From Candidatus Thorarchaeota archaeon (lineage in GTDB: Archaea; Asgardarchaeota; Thorarchaeia; Thorarchaeales; Thorarchaeaceae), in assembly GCA_020355105.1 (NCBI GenBank), contig CP070658.1, positions 2,322,263-2,335,838 of the forward strand: DNA of 13,576 nt, given 5' to 3'. Shown one piece after another: positions 5,451 to 13,496 of this stretch. Within the stretch, counting starts at the first letter, position 1. Each line of letters opens with the position of its first letter. The translations under genes and the position numbers were made by a program. Under the pieces are notes generated by a model. It was not told where the DNA came from. It worked only from the letters and a program-made list of their open reading frames with translations, and did not search any database.

Positions 5451-8289
5451 TGACGTTTGGTCCGTAAAGCGCAGCCCTGAGATGATTGCCAGTATAGGAG
5501 TTCCAGATATCACAGACATCTTCAGGTGTGCCAATCGCCACCACTTCACCGCCCCGGTCACCTCCCTCTGGACCGAGATCGATAAGCCAATCCGCAGTCT
5601 TGACAACCTCGAGATTGTGTTCTACAATGATAACAGTGTTCCCGGATTCGACAAGCCGGTTTATCACTCTGAGAAGCACATGCACGTCAGAAGCCGAAAG
5701 CCCCGTGGTAGGTTCGTCCAACAGATACAATGTGTGTCCAGTACTTCTGCGCGATAACTCTGATGCTATCTTCATTCTTTGAGATTCGCCACCGCTAAGA
5801 GTCGTTGCAGGTTGTCCAAGTTCCATATAGCCCAGTCCAACCGCCACCAAGGTGGCGAGTTTGTCAGCGATTTTTGGGATGTCCGCAAAGAACTCCAATG
5901 CCTCATCAATCGTCATCTCAAGGACATCAGTGATGCTCTTGCCCTTATAGGTCACCTCAAGGGTTTCTCTTTCAAACCTCTTGCCCTTGCACACATCGCA
6001 CGTCATGTACACATCACTCATGAAGTGCATCTCTACACGCAAGACTCCACTACCTCGGCACTTCTCACACCTACCCTCGCGCGTGTTGAAACTGAACCTA
6101 CCTGGCCCGTAGCCTCGGGCCTTTGCCTCGGGCATCCTAGCAAAGAGGTCTCTAATCTCTCCGAACGTCTTCGTGTATGTTGCAGGGTTTGAACGGGGAG
6201 TACGACCTATGGGTGATTGATCAACCAGGATTAGTCGGTCAACCAGCTCGATGCCATCGATACCGTCATGATCACCTGGCAACACCGATGCATCGTTCAT
6301 TCTTCTTGCGAGGGCCTTGTACAGCGTTTCGTACGTCAACGTGCTCTTCCCGGATCCCGACACTCCCGTCACACAGACCATTTTGCCGAGAGGGAACTCC
6401 ACTGTGATGTCTTTCAAGTTGTGTTGCCTTGCTCCTCTCAGGATAATCTTCTCACCGTTGCCGTGCCTTCTCTCAGTGGGCACTGGAATCTGTTTCTCTC
6501 CTGCAAGGTACTGTGCCGTTAGCGATTTGGGGTTCGAGAGAACGTCAGAAGGCGGACCAGTGGCAACGACCTCTCCGCCGTTTAGGCCTGCCAGAGGACC
6601 AAGATCGACGATGTAGTCTGACGCCTGGATTGTATCTCTGTCGTGCTCGATTACCACAACAGTGTTCCCCAACGAGCGAAGGTGGTAGAATGTTTCAATT
6701 AGACGGTTGATGTCGCGAGGATGAAGACCAATGGATGGTTCGTCTAGACAGTATAGAACTCCTGTAAGTGCAGACCCAATCTGTGTGGCCAGTCGGATTC
6801 TCTGACTCTCCCCTCCGGAGAGGCTCATTGACAGTCTGTCTAGGTTTAGGTACTCCAATCCGACTGAGAGAAGGAACCTCAGCCGGGCTCTGATCTCTTT
6901 CAGCACGAGCTGGGCTATCTTCATGTCTCTCTCTGAGAGTTCAATACTCTCGAAGAAGTTCGATGCCTCCTCGATAGTCATGGAGGTCACCTCGTCAATG
7001 GCCTTGTCCCCAACTGTGACAGCCAGACTCTCCGCTTTGAGTTTTCGTCCTTGACACGATTCGCAGGTTGTCTTTCTAGAGAGTACATTTGCGATATGAC
7101 GTGCACGCCATTGATACCATCGCTTGTCACTACCCTTTGCATCTTCAAAGACCTTGTTGAGCCAGGGTATGATTCCTCTCCACTTCCGTGTGACCTCCCA
7201 CCTAGAGGATTCCGATACCATTGTGTAGGTCAGAAGCAGGTCTGACCTCCCCCACAAGAACTCATCACGTTGTTGCTTCGTCATCTCCTTCCAGGGGGTC
7301 TGGATTGTGAAGCCAAGTAGATCTCCCAGTGCTTCAAGTCGTCTGAGGAACCATGACCTGTCACCGCCATTTACTCTCCGACTGATCTCCCTCACACTCA
7401 TGCTGTGGTCCGGAACAATCAGGTCTGGATCAATTGCCATTATCACTCCGAGCCCGTTGCAAGTGGGACAGGCGCCATCTGGCCTGTTGTAGGAGAACGC
7501 TTTCGGTCCAAGCTTCTCATACTGAACTCCACATCGTGGACACATCAACTGTTCAGCAAAGACGAGGTCAGGTTCATCCTCTCTCGAAACGATTGCCGCA
7601 CCTTCGCCGGTTTCAAGAGCTGTTTCGAGTGAGCCAATAAGCCGCTCCCGATTCTTCTGAGAAACCTCGATGCGGTCCACAACGACCTCAATGTCGTGTT
7701 TCTTCCTGCCATCAAGCTCTAGATCATCTATCTCGCGAGTTTCACCATCCACCCTGACTCGGGCGAATCCATTCTTGAGCAGAGTTGACAACATCTCATC
7801 GTGATTTCCTACTTCTCCTCTCACAACAGGTGCAAGGATGTGGATTCGTTGTCCGCCATTCTCTCCCAGTAGAAGCGTGGCGGCGGACTCCGCAGTGAGT
7901 TCCTCCATCGGTCTACTGCAATGGACGCAGTGTTGAATCCCCACATTCGCATACAGAAGCCGCAGGTAGTCATGTATCTCCGTACTTGTGCCTACGGTGC
8001 TTCTCGGGTTCTTTGTCCGTCCCTTCTGTTCTATCGAAATAGCAGGTGGCAACCCGGTAATCTTCTCGACCTTAGGTTTGTCGAGACGCCCGAGGAAGCG
8101 TCTCGCATAGGAGGAAAGGGATTCAACGTACCTCCGCTGGCCTTCAGCAAACAACGTATCGAACAGAAGGGTGGACTTCCCTGACCCAGAAGGCCCAGTG
8201 ATGACTACAAGACGGTCCCGAGGGATCTCGACGTCAATCTTCTTGAGATTGTGTTCCTCGGCCTTGCGCACTTTGATGTACTTGGTCAT
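5431..8289 (-). CDS. uvrA: UvrA copy b, excinuclease ABC ATPase subunit (second tandem paralogue)
   Basis: 952 residues, full length for UvrA, the ABC-type ATPase that dimerises, detects DNA distortion and loads UvrB. Domains: ATPase I half with Walker A GPSGSGKST (32-40); UvrB-binding region about 120-245; zinc-type cysteines 250/253/274/277; insertion domain about 285-405; signature LSGGE (490-494); Walker B Asp516-Glu517; switch His549. The second half has Walker A GVSGSGKST (642-650), zinc-finger cysteines 741/744/764/767, LSGGE (831-835), Asp858-Glu859 and His891. Cys pairs 121/124 and 409/412 may form a third zinc site. Odd point: the D-loop after the second Walker B reads TTGLSASD, with Ser865 where UvrA usually has His. 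The ATG at 8289 is preferred over a TTG at 8304: GGAGGT lies 7 bases before the ATG and overlaps the TTG. The ATG shares ATGA with the stop of uvrA copy a, so translation is probably coupled. Confidence 0.95.
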   Translation of the reverse strand: MTKYIKVRKAEEHNLKKIDVEIPRDRLVVITGPSGSGKSTLLFDTLFAEGQRRYVESLSSYARRFLGRLDKPKVEKITGLPPAISIEQKGRTKNPRSTVGTSTEIHDYLRLLYANVGIQHCVHCSRPMEELTAESAATLLLGENGGQRIHILAPVVRGEVGNHDEMLSTLLKNGFARVRVDGETREIDDLELDGRKKHDIEVVVDRIEVSQKNRERLIGSLETALETGEGAAIVSREDEPDLVFAEQLMCPRCGVQYEKLGPKAFSYNRPDGACPTCNGLGVIMAIDPDLIVPDHSMSVREISRRVNGGDRSWFLRRLEALGDLLGFTIQTPWKEMTKQQRDEFLWGRSDLLLTYTMVSESSRWEVTRKWRGIIPWLNKVFEDAKGSDKRWYQWRARHIANVLSRKTTCESCQGRKLKAESLAVTVGDKAIDEVTSMTIEEASNFFESIELSERDMKIAQLVLKEIRARLRFLLSVGLEYLNLDRLSMSLSGGESQRIRLATQIGSALTGVLYCLDEPSIGLHPRDINRLIETFYHLRSLGNTVVVIEHDRDTIQASDYIVDLGPLAGLNGGEVVATGPPSDVLSNPKSLTAQYLAGEKQIPVPTERRHGNGEKIILRGARQHNLKDITVEFPLGKMVCVTGVSGSGKSTLTYETLYKALARRMNDASVLPGDHDGIDGIELVDRLILVDQSPIGRTPRSNPATYTKTFGEIRDLFARMPEAKARGYGPGRFSFNTREGRCEKCRGSGVLRVEMHFMSDVYMTCDVCKGKRFERETLEVTYKGKSITDVLEMTIDEALEFFADIPKIADKLATLVAVGLGYMELGQPATTLSGGESQRMKIASELSRRSTGHTLYLLDEPTTGLSASDVHVLLRVINRLVESGNTVIIVEHNLEVVKTADWLIDLGPEGGDRGGEVVAIGTPEDVCDIWNSYTGNHLRAALYGPNVNYGDVA

Positions 8290-11180
8290 GCGCTCGACCT
8301 CCAACTAACACCGCTCCCTAGGAGGTTTCTGAGATACTGTCCAGTGTAGGACTCCTTGCAGTTGACTATCTCCTCAGGAGGCCCTTCGGCCACAAGGTAT
8401 CCACCGTCATAGCCACCTTCGGGTCCGAGGTCGATAACCCAGTCGGCGGTCTTGACCACATCCAGTTGATGCTCAATTACTAGTATGGTGTTTCCAAGGT
8501 CAACTAGACGATGAAGAACCTCAAGGAGCTTCTTGATGTCAGCAAAATGCAATCCCGTAGTAGGTTCGTCCAACATCACCAACGTCTGACCTGTGGCAGG
8601 TCTTGAGAGAAACTTGCTCAACTTGACCCTTTGGGCCTCTCCCCCACTGAGAGTAGTGGCCGGCTGGCCGAGTTTGACATATCCCATGGACACATCACAA
8701 AGAGTCTTGAGTCGTCTATAGATTGAAGGAACTCCCTCAAAGAAGTGGATTGCTTCATCAATCCTCATATCGAGGACGTCAGCGATGTTCTTGCCCTTGA
8801 ACCTCACCTGAAGGGTTTCTCGGTCATAGCGGCGTCCCTTACACTCAGTGCATGTGACCTGCACTGGGGGCAAGAACTGCATCTCTATTATCTCAACACC
8901 AGCACCCTTGCATTTCTCACATCTTCCGCCCTTCACATTGAAGCTAAACCTACCCGGTTTGTATCCACGAATCTTCGACTCCGGAAGGCTGGCGAACAAC
9001 TCCCGAAGCGGGGTCCAGAGTCCAACGTAGGTCGCAGGATTGGATCGTGGAGTCCTACCGATAGGGCTCTGATCAATCACGATGACCTTGTCAAGCTGTT
9101 CTGCCCCAACCAACTCATCGTGATCACCAGGAACGGCCTCTGCGTTGTGGAACCTGTTGGCTAGTTCGCGTTGAAGGGTTTCAACAACAAGACTCGACTT
9201 CCCTGAACCTGACACTCCTGTAACACAAATGAACATCCCGAGCGGCAGCCTGACGACTAGGTCTTTCAAGTTGTTATGGCGAGCTCCCCGAATCTCAAGA
9301 AACCTGCCATTCGAGTTTCTCCGCGTTTCCGGCAGAGGTATCTCTTCTTCTCCGCGGAGGTAGCGTGCAGTAAGGGACTTCTTTGACTTCAGAACCTTGT
9401 CGATTGGGCCTGCCACAACCACCTCCCCACCCTCAGCACCTGCACCCGGACCGAGGTCGATGATGTAGTCTGCGCTTCTCATGGTTTCTTCGTCATGCTC
9501 AACGACAAGGACCGTGTTGCCCAAGTCCCGAAGTCGCATCAATGATTGCAGCAGTCTCTGGTTGTCACGGGCATGCAGACCCACACTTGGCTCATCACAC
9601 ACATAAGTGACACCCACAAGGTTCGAACCAATCTGGCTGGCAAGGCGGATTCTCTGGCTCTCTCCTCCTGCCAAGGAGGGAGCCGTTCGATTGAGTGTAA
9701 GATAGTCCAGACCGACGTCACGAAGAAAACCCACTCGACCCATTATCTCCCTAAGAATCGGGATCGCCACTGGTTCAAATCTCGGGTCAATCTCGACTTC
9801 TTTGAAGAACTTCTCCAGTTCCTTGATGGACAATTCATCAATGTCTGATATTGATTTGCCGCCAAAGGTTACAGCTTGTGACTCTGGACGTAGACGCAAC
9901 CCCCTACAGACAGGACACGATCTCTCGGACATCAGTCGTTCAATGTCACGCCTTCTACCCTCTGACCTTGTCTGGCGGTATATTCGCTGTTGACGAGGGA
10001 TGAAACCTTCAAATGTCCTCTTGAAGTGACCCTCCCATTTCACTTCGTAGCTCTCATTGCTACTGGCCCAGAAGTCTTCATACTTCTCAGTAGTACCCCA
10101 GAAGATGACCTGCTTCTGCTCTTCTTTCAATTCCTTCCAAGGCGTCTCCAGAGTGAATCCATAATTCTCTGCAACCTTCCTGAACATTCGCCTACGAAGG
10201 ACCCAGTTGTCCGGGATCATTGCGCCCTCATTCAATGACAACTCTGGGCTTCGGATGAACTTCTTTGGATCGAACTCTCGGACTACTCCGATGCCTGTGC
10301 AGTGTGGGCACGCACCCTGGGGAGTGTTCCATGAGAAGATTCTCGGTTCCATCTCCGGCAGACTGATACCACAGTCCACACATGCGAACTGTTCAGAGAG
10401 TGTGAGGTCCCCGGTATCCTTTGCGATGACCACTACGCCATCTGCCATTTCCAGAGCGGCCTCAACTGCCTCCGAGATTCTTCCTCTTTCTGAGGGCTTG
10501 ACACGAACCCGGTCAATGACAACCTCAATAGTATGCTCGAAGTAGCGGTCCAGCGACATACCCTCTTCAATCTCCATGAGTTCACCGTCTACTCGGGCCC
10601 GAATGAAGCCCTTCATCACTAGATCCCGGAACTCCTTCCGGTACTCTCCTTTTCGACCCCTAACAATCGGGGCCATGATCATCACGCGGGTGCCCTCATC
10701 TAGCTGAAGAACTCTATCTACCATCTGCTGGGAGGTCTGTGGCTCAATCCGCTTCCCACATTCTGGACAGTGAGGTACACCGACTCTTGCGTAGAGAAGT
10801 CTCAAGAAGTCATAGATCTCTGTGATAGTTCCCACCGTACTTCTAGGGTTGCGACCAACACTCTTCTGGTCAATGGAGATAGATGGCGAGAGACCAGACA
10901 TGAAGTCAACCTTCGGTTTCTCTAGCATGCCCAAGAACTGACGAGCGTATGGTGAGAGCGACTCAACGAATCTCCGCTGGCCTTCCGAGAAGACAGTGTC
11001 ATAGACCAAGCTTGACTTGCCTGAACCACTGACACCGGTCACGACTGTAAGAGTGTTCTTTGGAATCTCACAAGAAATGTGTCTCAGGTTGTTCTCGGCA
11101 GCTCCAACAACTGTGATAGACCTCGGACCCTCTAACTCAGCGGAAGTGTCCTTTGTCTTTCCTTTGGAGGCTGCCTTCAC
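8286..11180 (-). CDS. uvrA: UvrA copy a, excinuclease ABC ATPase subunit (first tandem paralogue)
   Basis: 964 residues with all UvrA domains: a short Lys/Ser-rich N-terminal extension (1-18); Walker A GVSGSGKSS (49-57); UvrB-binding region about 137-262; cysteines 267/270/291/294; insertion domain about 300-415; Walker B Asp529-Glu530; switch His562. The second half has GVSGSGKSS (655-663), zinc-finger cysteines 754/757/777/780, LSGGE (844-848), Asp871-Glu872 with the usual D-loop TTGLHFAD, and His904. Cys pairs 138/141 and 422/425 may bind a further zinc. The first-half signature reads LAGGE (503-507) instead of LSGGE; the Ala at 504 is a GCA codon, so not a misread frame. The start is GTG at 11180, sharing GTGA with the uvrB stop. 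Of the two copies this looks the more canonical in its D-loop and the less canonical in its signature. It retains the UvrB-binding region, so it is not the shortened UvrA2 class. Confidence 0.96.
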   Translation of the reverse strand: MKAASKGKTKDTSAELEGPRSITVVGAAENNLRHISCEIPKNTLTVVTGVSGSGKSSLVYDTVFSEGQRRFVESLSPYARQFLGMLEKPKVDFMSGLSPSISIDQKSVGRNPRSTVGTITEIYDFLRLLYARVGVPHCPECGKRIEPQTSQQMVDRVLQLDEGTRVMIMAPIVRGRKGEYRKEFRDLVMKGFIRARVDGELMEIEEGMSLDRYFEHTIEVVIDRVRVKPSERGRISEAVEAALEMADGVVVIAKDTGDLTLSEQFACVDCGISLPEMEPRIFSWNTPQGACPHCTGIGVVREFDPKKFIRSPELSLNEGAMIPDNWVLRRRMFRKVAENYGFTLETPWKELKEEQKQVIFWGTTEKYEDFWASSNESYEVKWEGHFKRTFEGFIPRQQRIYRQTRSEGRRRDIERLMSERSCPVCRGLRLRPESQAVTFGGKSISDIDELSIKELEKFFKEVEIDPRFEPVAIPILREIMGRVGFLRDVGLDYLTLNRTAPSLAGGESQRIRLASQIGSNLVGVTYVCDEPSVGLHARDNQRLLQSLMRLRDLGNTVLVVEHDEETMRSADYIIDLGPGAGAEGGEVVVAGPIDKVLKSKKSLTARYLRGEEEIPLPETRRNSNGRFLEIRGARHNNLKDLVVRLPLGMFICVTGVSGSGKSSLVVETLQRELANRFHNAEAVPGDHDELVGAEQLDKVIVIDQSPIGRTPRSNPATYVGLWTPLRELFASLPESKIRGYKPGRFSFNVKGGRCEKCKGAGVEIIEMQFLPPVQVTCTECKGRRYDRETLQVRFKGKNIADVLDMRIDEAIHFFEGVPSIYRRLKTLCDVSMGYVKLGQPATTLSGGEAQRVKLSKFLSRPATGQTLVMLDEPTTGLHFADIKKLLEVLHRLVDLGNTILVIEHQLDVVKTADWVIDLGPEGGYDGGYLVAEGPPEEIVNCKESYTGQYLRNLLGSGVSWRSSA
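8297..8302 (-). promoter_or_regulatory. Ribosome binding site fixing the start of uvrA copy b
   Basis: Minus strand GGAGGT, 7 bases ahead of the ATG at 8289 and inside the last codons of uvrA copy a. It allows reinitiation at the ATGA overlap and argues against the upstream TTG at 8304. Confidence 0.7.
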
Positions 11181-13162
11181 TCTTCGTAACCCTCTATCCT
11201 CTTTCTCAGTTCCGTGATTTCATCACGAAGCTTCGCGGCCCCCTCGAACTCCAAGTTTCGCGCTGCCTCTTTCATCTGCTCCTCAAGATCGATAATGTAG
11301 TCCGCGAGCTCCTCAATCTCAAATGGTTCGAAGTCATCAATCTTCATCTGAACCGTGGACTCTCTGGTCTGTATTCCTTGGGCGATATCTTGAATAGTCT
11401 TTACAATTGAGGTTGGCACTATTCCATGCTCCTCATTGTAGCTCAACTGATAGGCTCGTCGGCGGTTGGTTTCATCGATTGCAGTCTGCATAGCTGTGGA
11501 AACAGCATCGCCATACAGCACTACGCGGCCCTGAACGTTTCTTGCCGCGCGTCCCATTGTCTGAATGAGGGCCCAATCTGTCCGTAGGAAACCCTCTTTG
11601 TCAGCGTCGAGAATCGCCACTAAGGCCACTTCTGGAAGGTCCAGACCTTCTCGTAGGAGATTGATCCCCACCAGCACATCGAACTTGCCTTGCCGAAGTT
11701 GTCTGACAATCTCTATTCGTTCAACCGTCCCTATATCAGAATGGAGGTACCTTGCCTTGACTCCTGCTTCAATAAGATACTCGCTCAGCATCTCTGCGGT
11801 CTTCTTCGTCAAGGTTGTGACTAGGACTCTGTTGCCCAGAGCAACCGTTCGCTTGATCTCTCCTAGGAGATTGTCAACTTGTCCCACGACCGGACGAACC
11901 ACGACCTCTGGGTCAAGAAGTCCTGTAGGTCTAAGGAGCTGCTCTACAATCTGTTGACTGACCTTCCGTTCATAAGGGCCCGGCGTGGCTGTCGTGTAGA
12001 TGACGTGTTTCATGTACTGTTCGAACTCGTCAAGCTTTAGAGGTCTGTTATCGAACGCGGAAGGCAGTCTGAACCCATAGTCAACTAGGTTCTGCTTTCT
12101 TGAGAGATCGCCGAAGTACATCCCTCGTATCTGGGGCATAGTCATATGGCTCTCATCGATAATCATCAAGAAGTCGTCTGGGAAGTAGTCTAGGAGCGTA
12201 TAGGGCTTCTCTCCTTTGCTCCTTGCATCAATGAAGCGAGAGTAGTTCTCGATTCCCTGACACATGCCCGTCTCTCTCAACATCTCTAGGTCGTAGAGCG
12301 TCCGACGCTTGAGACGGTCAGCCTCTACAAGCTTGCCCTCCTTCTTGAACCAGTCAACTCGTTCATGCATCTCTTGCTCAATCTCTTCTAGAGACTCGAG
12401 TATCCTTTCATGACGGGCAATATGGTGTCGAGCTGGAAAGAGCTCAGTCCACTTCTGGTCAAAGAGCCTTCTTGAAGTTAGTCGGTCCATGACCGAGATT
12501 CTCTCAACAGTATCTCCGTCTATCTCAAGCCTAAGATAGATCTCCCAGGCAGCTGGGACTACATCTATGACATCTCCTCTGACACGAAAGGATCCAGAGT
12601 TCAACTCCATGTCGTTGCGGTCAAACTGCAGTGCGACGAGGCGTTCCAGCAGTGTTCGTCGTTCGACTTTGCTGCCCACCTCGACCATGGTACGGAAGTG
12701 GTCATACTCTGACGGGTTGCCTACCCCGTAGATACAGGACACAGACGCAACAACAATCACATCATTCCTTGATCTCAGCGAGTGTGTACTAGAGTGTCTG
12801 AGTCTTTCAATCTCCCTGTTGATATCAGCTTCCTTCTCTATGTACATGTCCTTTGAAGGAACGTACGCCTCTGGCTGATAGTAGTCGTAGTAGGACACGA
12901 AGTACTCGACCCCAGCATCCGGAAAGAACTGCCTGTATTCTGAAGTGAGCTGCGCAGCCAGAGTCTTGTTGTGAGAGATGACAATCGTAGGCTTATTGTA
13001 GGCCTCTATCACATTCGCCATTGTGAAAGTCTTGCCTGAGCCAGTCACTCCTAGCAATGTCTGATGTTGAACGCCGCTCTCGAGACCCTCCACTAATCTG
13101 TCAATGGTTTGTGGTTGGTCGCCGGTAGGCTCGAAAGGAGCAACCAGCTTGAAGTCTTCCAT
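11177..13162 (-). CDS. uvrB: UvrB, excinuclease ABC helicase subunit
   Basis: 661 residues, typical for UvrB, the superfamily 2 helicase-like protein that verifies damage and recruits UvrC. Walker A is GVTGSGKT (38-45). The beta-hairpin that inserts between the strands is present with its tyrosines (YYDYYQPEAY, 91-100, running on to about 115). The Walker B/DESH box is Asp336-Glu337-Ser338-His339, motif III is TATPG (390-394), and motif VI is QTMGRAARN (534-542). The C-terminal UVR coiled-coil (about 622-656, LEFEGAAKLRDEITEL) is the partner of UvrC. The YNEEHGI segment (575-581) is also characteristic. ATG at 13162 with purine-rich GCGAGG about 8 bases upstream. It is the first gene of the uvrB-uvrA-uvrA operon, ends in a GTGA overlap with uvrA copy a, and faces the plus-strand gene at the window end. 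All catalytic motifs are intact. Confidence 0.97.
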   Translation of the reverse strand: MEDFKLVAPFEPTGDQPQTIDRLVEGLESGVQHQTLLGVTGSGKTFTMANVIEAYNKPTIVISHNKTLAAQLTSEYRQFFPDAGVEYFVSYYDYYQPEAYVPSKDMYIEKEADINREIERLRHSSTHSLRSRNDVIVVASVSCIYGVGNPSEYDHFRTMVEVGSKVERRTLLERLVALQFDRNDMELNSGSFRVRGDVIDVVPAAWEIYLRLEIDGDTVERISVMDRLTSRRLFDQKWTELFPARHHIARHERILESLEEIEQEMHERVDWFKKEGKLVEADRLKRRTLYDLEMLRETGMCQGIENYSRFIDARSKGEKPYTLLDYFPDDFLMIIDESHMTMPQIRGMYFGDLSRKQNLVDYGFRLPSAFDNRPLKLDEFEQYMKHVIYTTATPGPYERKVSQQIVEQLLRPTGLLDPEVVVRPVVGQVDNLLGEIKRTVALGNRVLVTTLTKKTAEMLSEYLIEAGVKARYLHSDIGTVERIEIVRQLRQGKFDVLVGINLLREGLDLPEVALVAILDADKEGFLRTDWALIQTMGRAARNVQGRVVLYGDAVSTAMQTAIDETNRRRAYQLSYNEEHGIVPTSIVKTIQDIAQGIQTRESTVQMKIDDFEPFEIEELADYIIDLEEQMKEAARNLEFEGAAKLRDEITELRKRIEGYEE

Positions 13163-13496
13163 CTGCTCTGCCTCGCCTCGTTCGGGCTCACACCTGAACT
13201 CAAGTAACTGTTTGGGTAAGTGCCTCGCGGCATTAGAGAAGCCAACTCTTTCACTAGGAACTTACTGCATCATGTCGTCTACGTAGAGGTACGTTGGCAA
13301 CTCGGAGAGATGGTCGAAAGTATCAGGCGGGCCCACAGACGCAGCCGAAGAACCCCGATATATCATTGAAGCTCGGAAACTCCGAGTAGGTGCGCACCTT
13401 GAGAATTGGGGGCTAGGCGAGCTCCAACACACTCCGGGATACACAAGACTCAAAGGTGGGACTGATATTCTCAAAAGATACAGGAGCCCTGACAAG
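13163..13496. other. Intergenic region between uvrB and the divergent plus-strand gene
   Basis: This stretch should hold the uvrB promoter (minus) and that of the divergent gene (plus). No convincing TATA box for uvrB stands out. On the plus strand, CGATATATCA (13366-13375) is TATA-like. It is followed by a short hairpin (13382-13396) and a 12-bp palindrome (13398-13409). The plus-strand frame leading into the downstream gene is open from about 13284 but has no ATG, GTG or TTG before 13497, so I do not call it coding. A minus-strand reading frame over 13262-13495 gives no protein-like sequence. Confidence 0.5.
13382..13409 (+). promoter_or_regulatory. Adjacent hairpin and 12-bp palindrome, regulatory candidate
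   Basis: CTCGGA-AAC-TCCGAG (13382-13396) is a perfect 6-bp stem with a 3-base loop. One base later AGGTGCGCACCT (13398-13409) is a perfect 12-bp palindrome. Both lie just downstream of a TATA-like CGATATATCA. They could be operator sites or a leader structure of the plus-strand gene. They also lie in an open frame, so they may be chance features of coding sequence. Confidence 0.35.

Noticed and set aside
5779..6192. 137-codon plus-strand frame opposite uvrA copy b
   Set aside because: Antisense to conserved UvrA zinc-finger and signature regions. A similar frame occurs opposite copy a at 8745-9164, which shows it follows from the conserved UvrA codons rather than from a real gene.
5431..8289. 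Possibility that copy b is a UvrA2-class protein
   Set aside because: UvrA2 lacks the UvrB-binding domain and is correspondingly shorter; here the region after Cys124 through about residue 245 is present, including the motifs HDIEVVVDRIEV and RVRVDGE shared in type with copy a.
8745..9164. 139-codon plus-strand frame opposite uvrA copy a
   Set aside because: Same cause as the frame at 5779-6192; the resemblance between the two reflects UvrA homology on the other strand.
13382..13470. Structured GC-rich stretch considered as a tRNA or other RNA gene
   Set aside because: No T-loop consensus, no acceptor stem pairing and no anticodon arm could be built; it also does not match RNase P or SRP RNA core motifs.
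13262..13495. 77-codon minus-strand frame upstream of uvrB
   Set aside because: Starts at TTG without a binding site, composition is not protein-like, and it covers the likely divergent promoter region.
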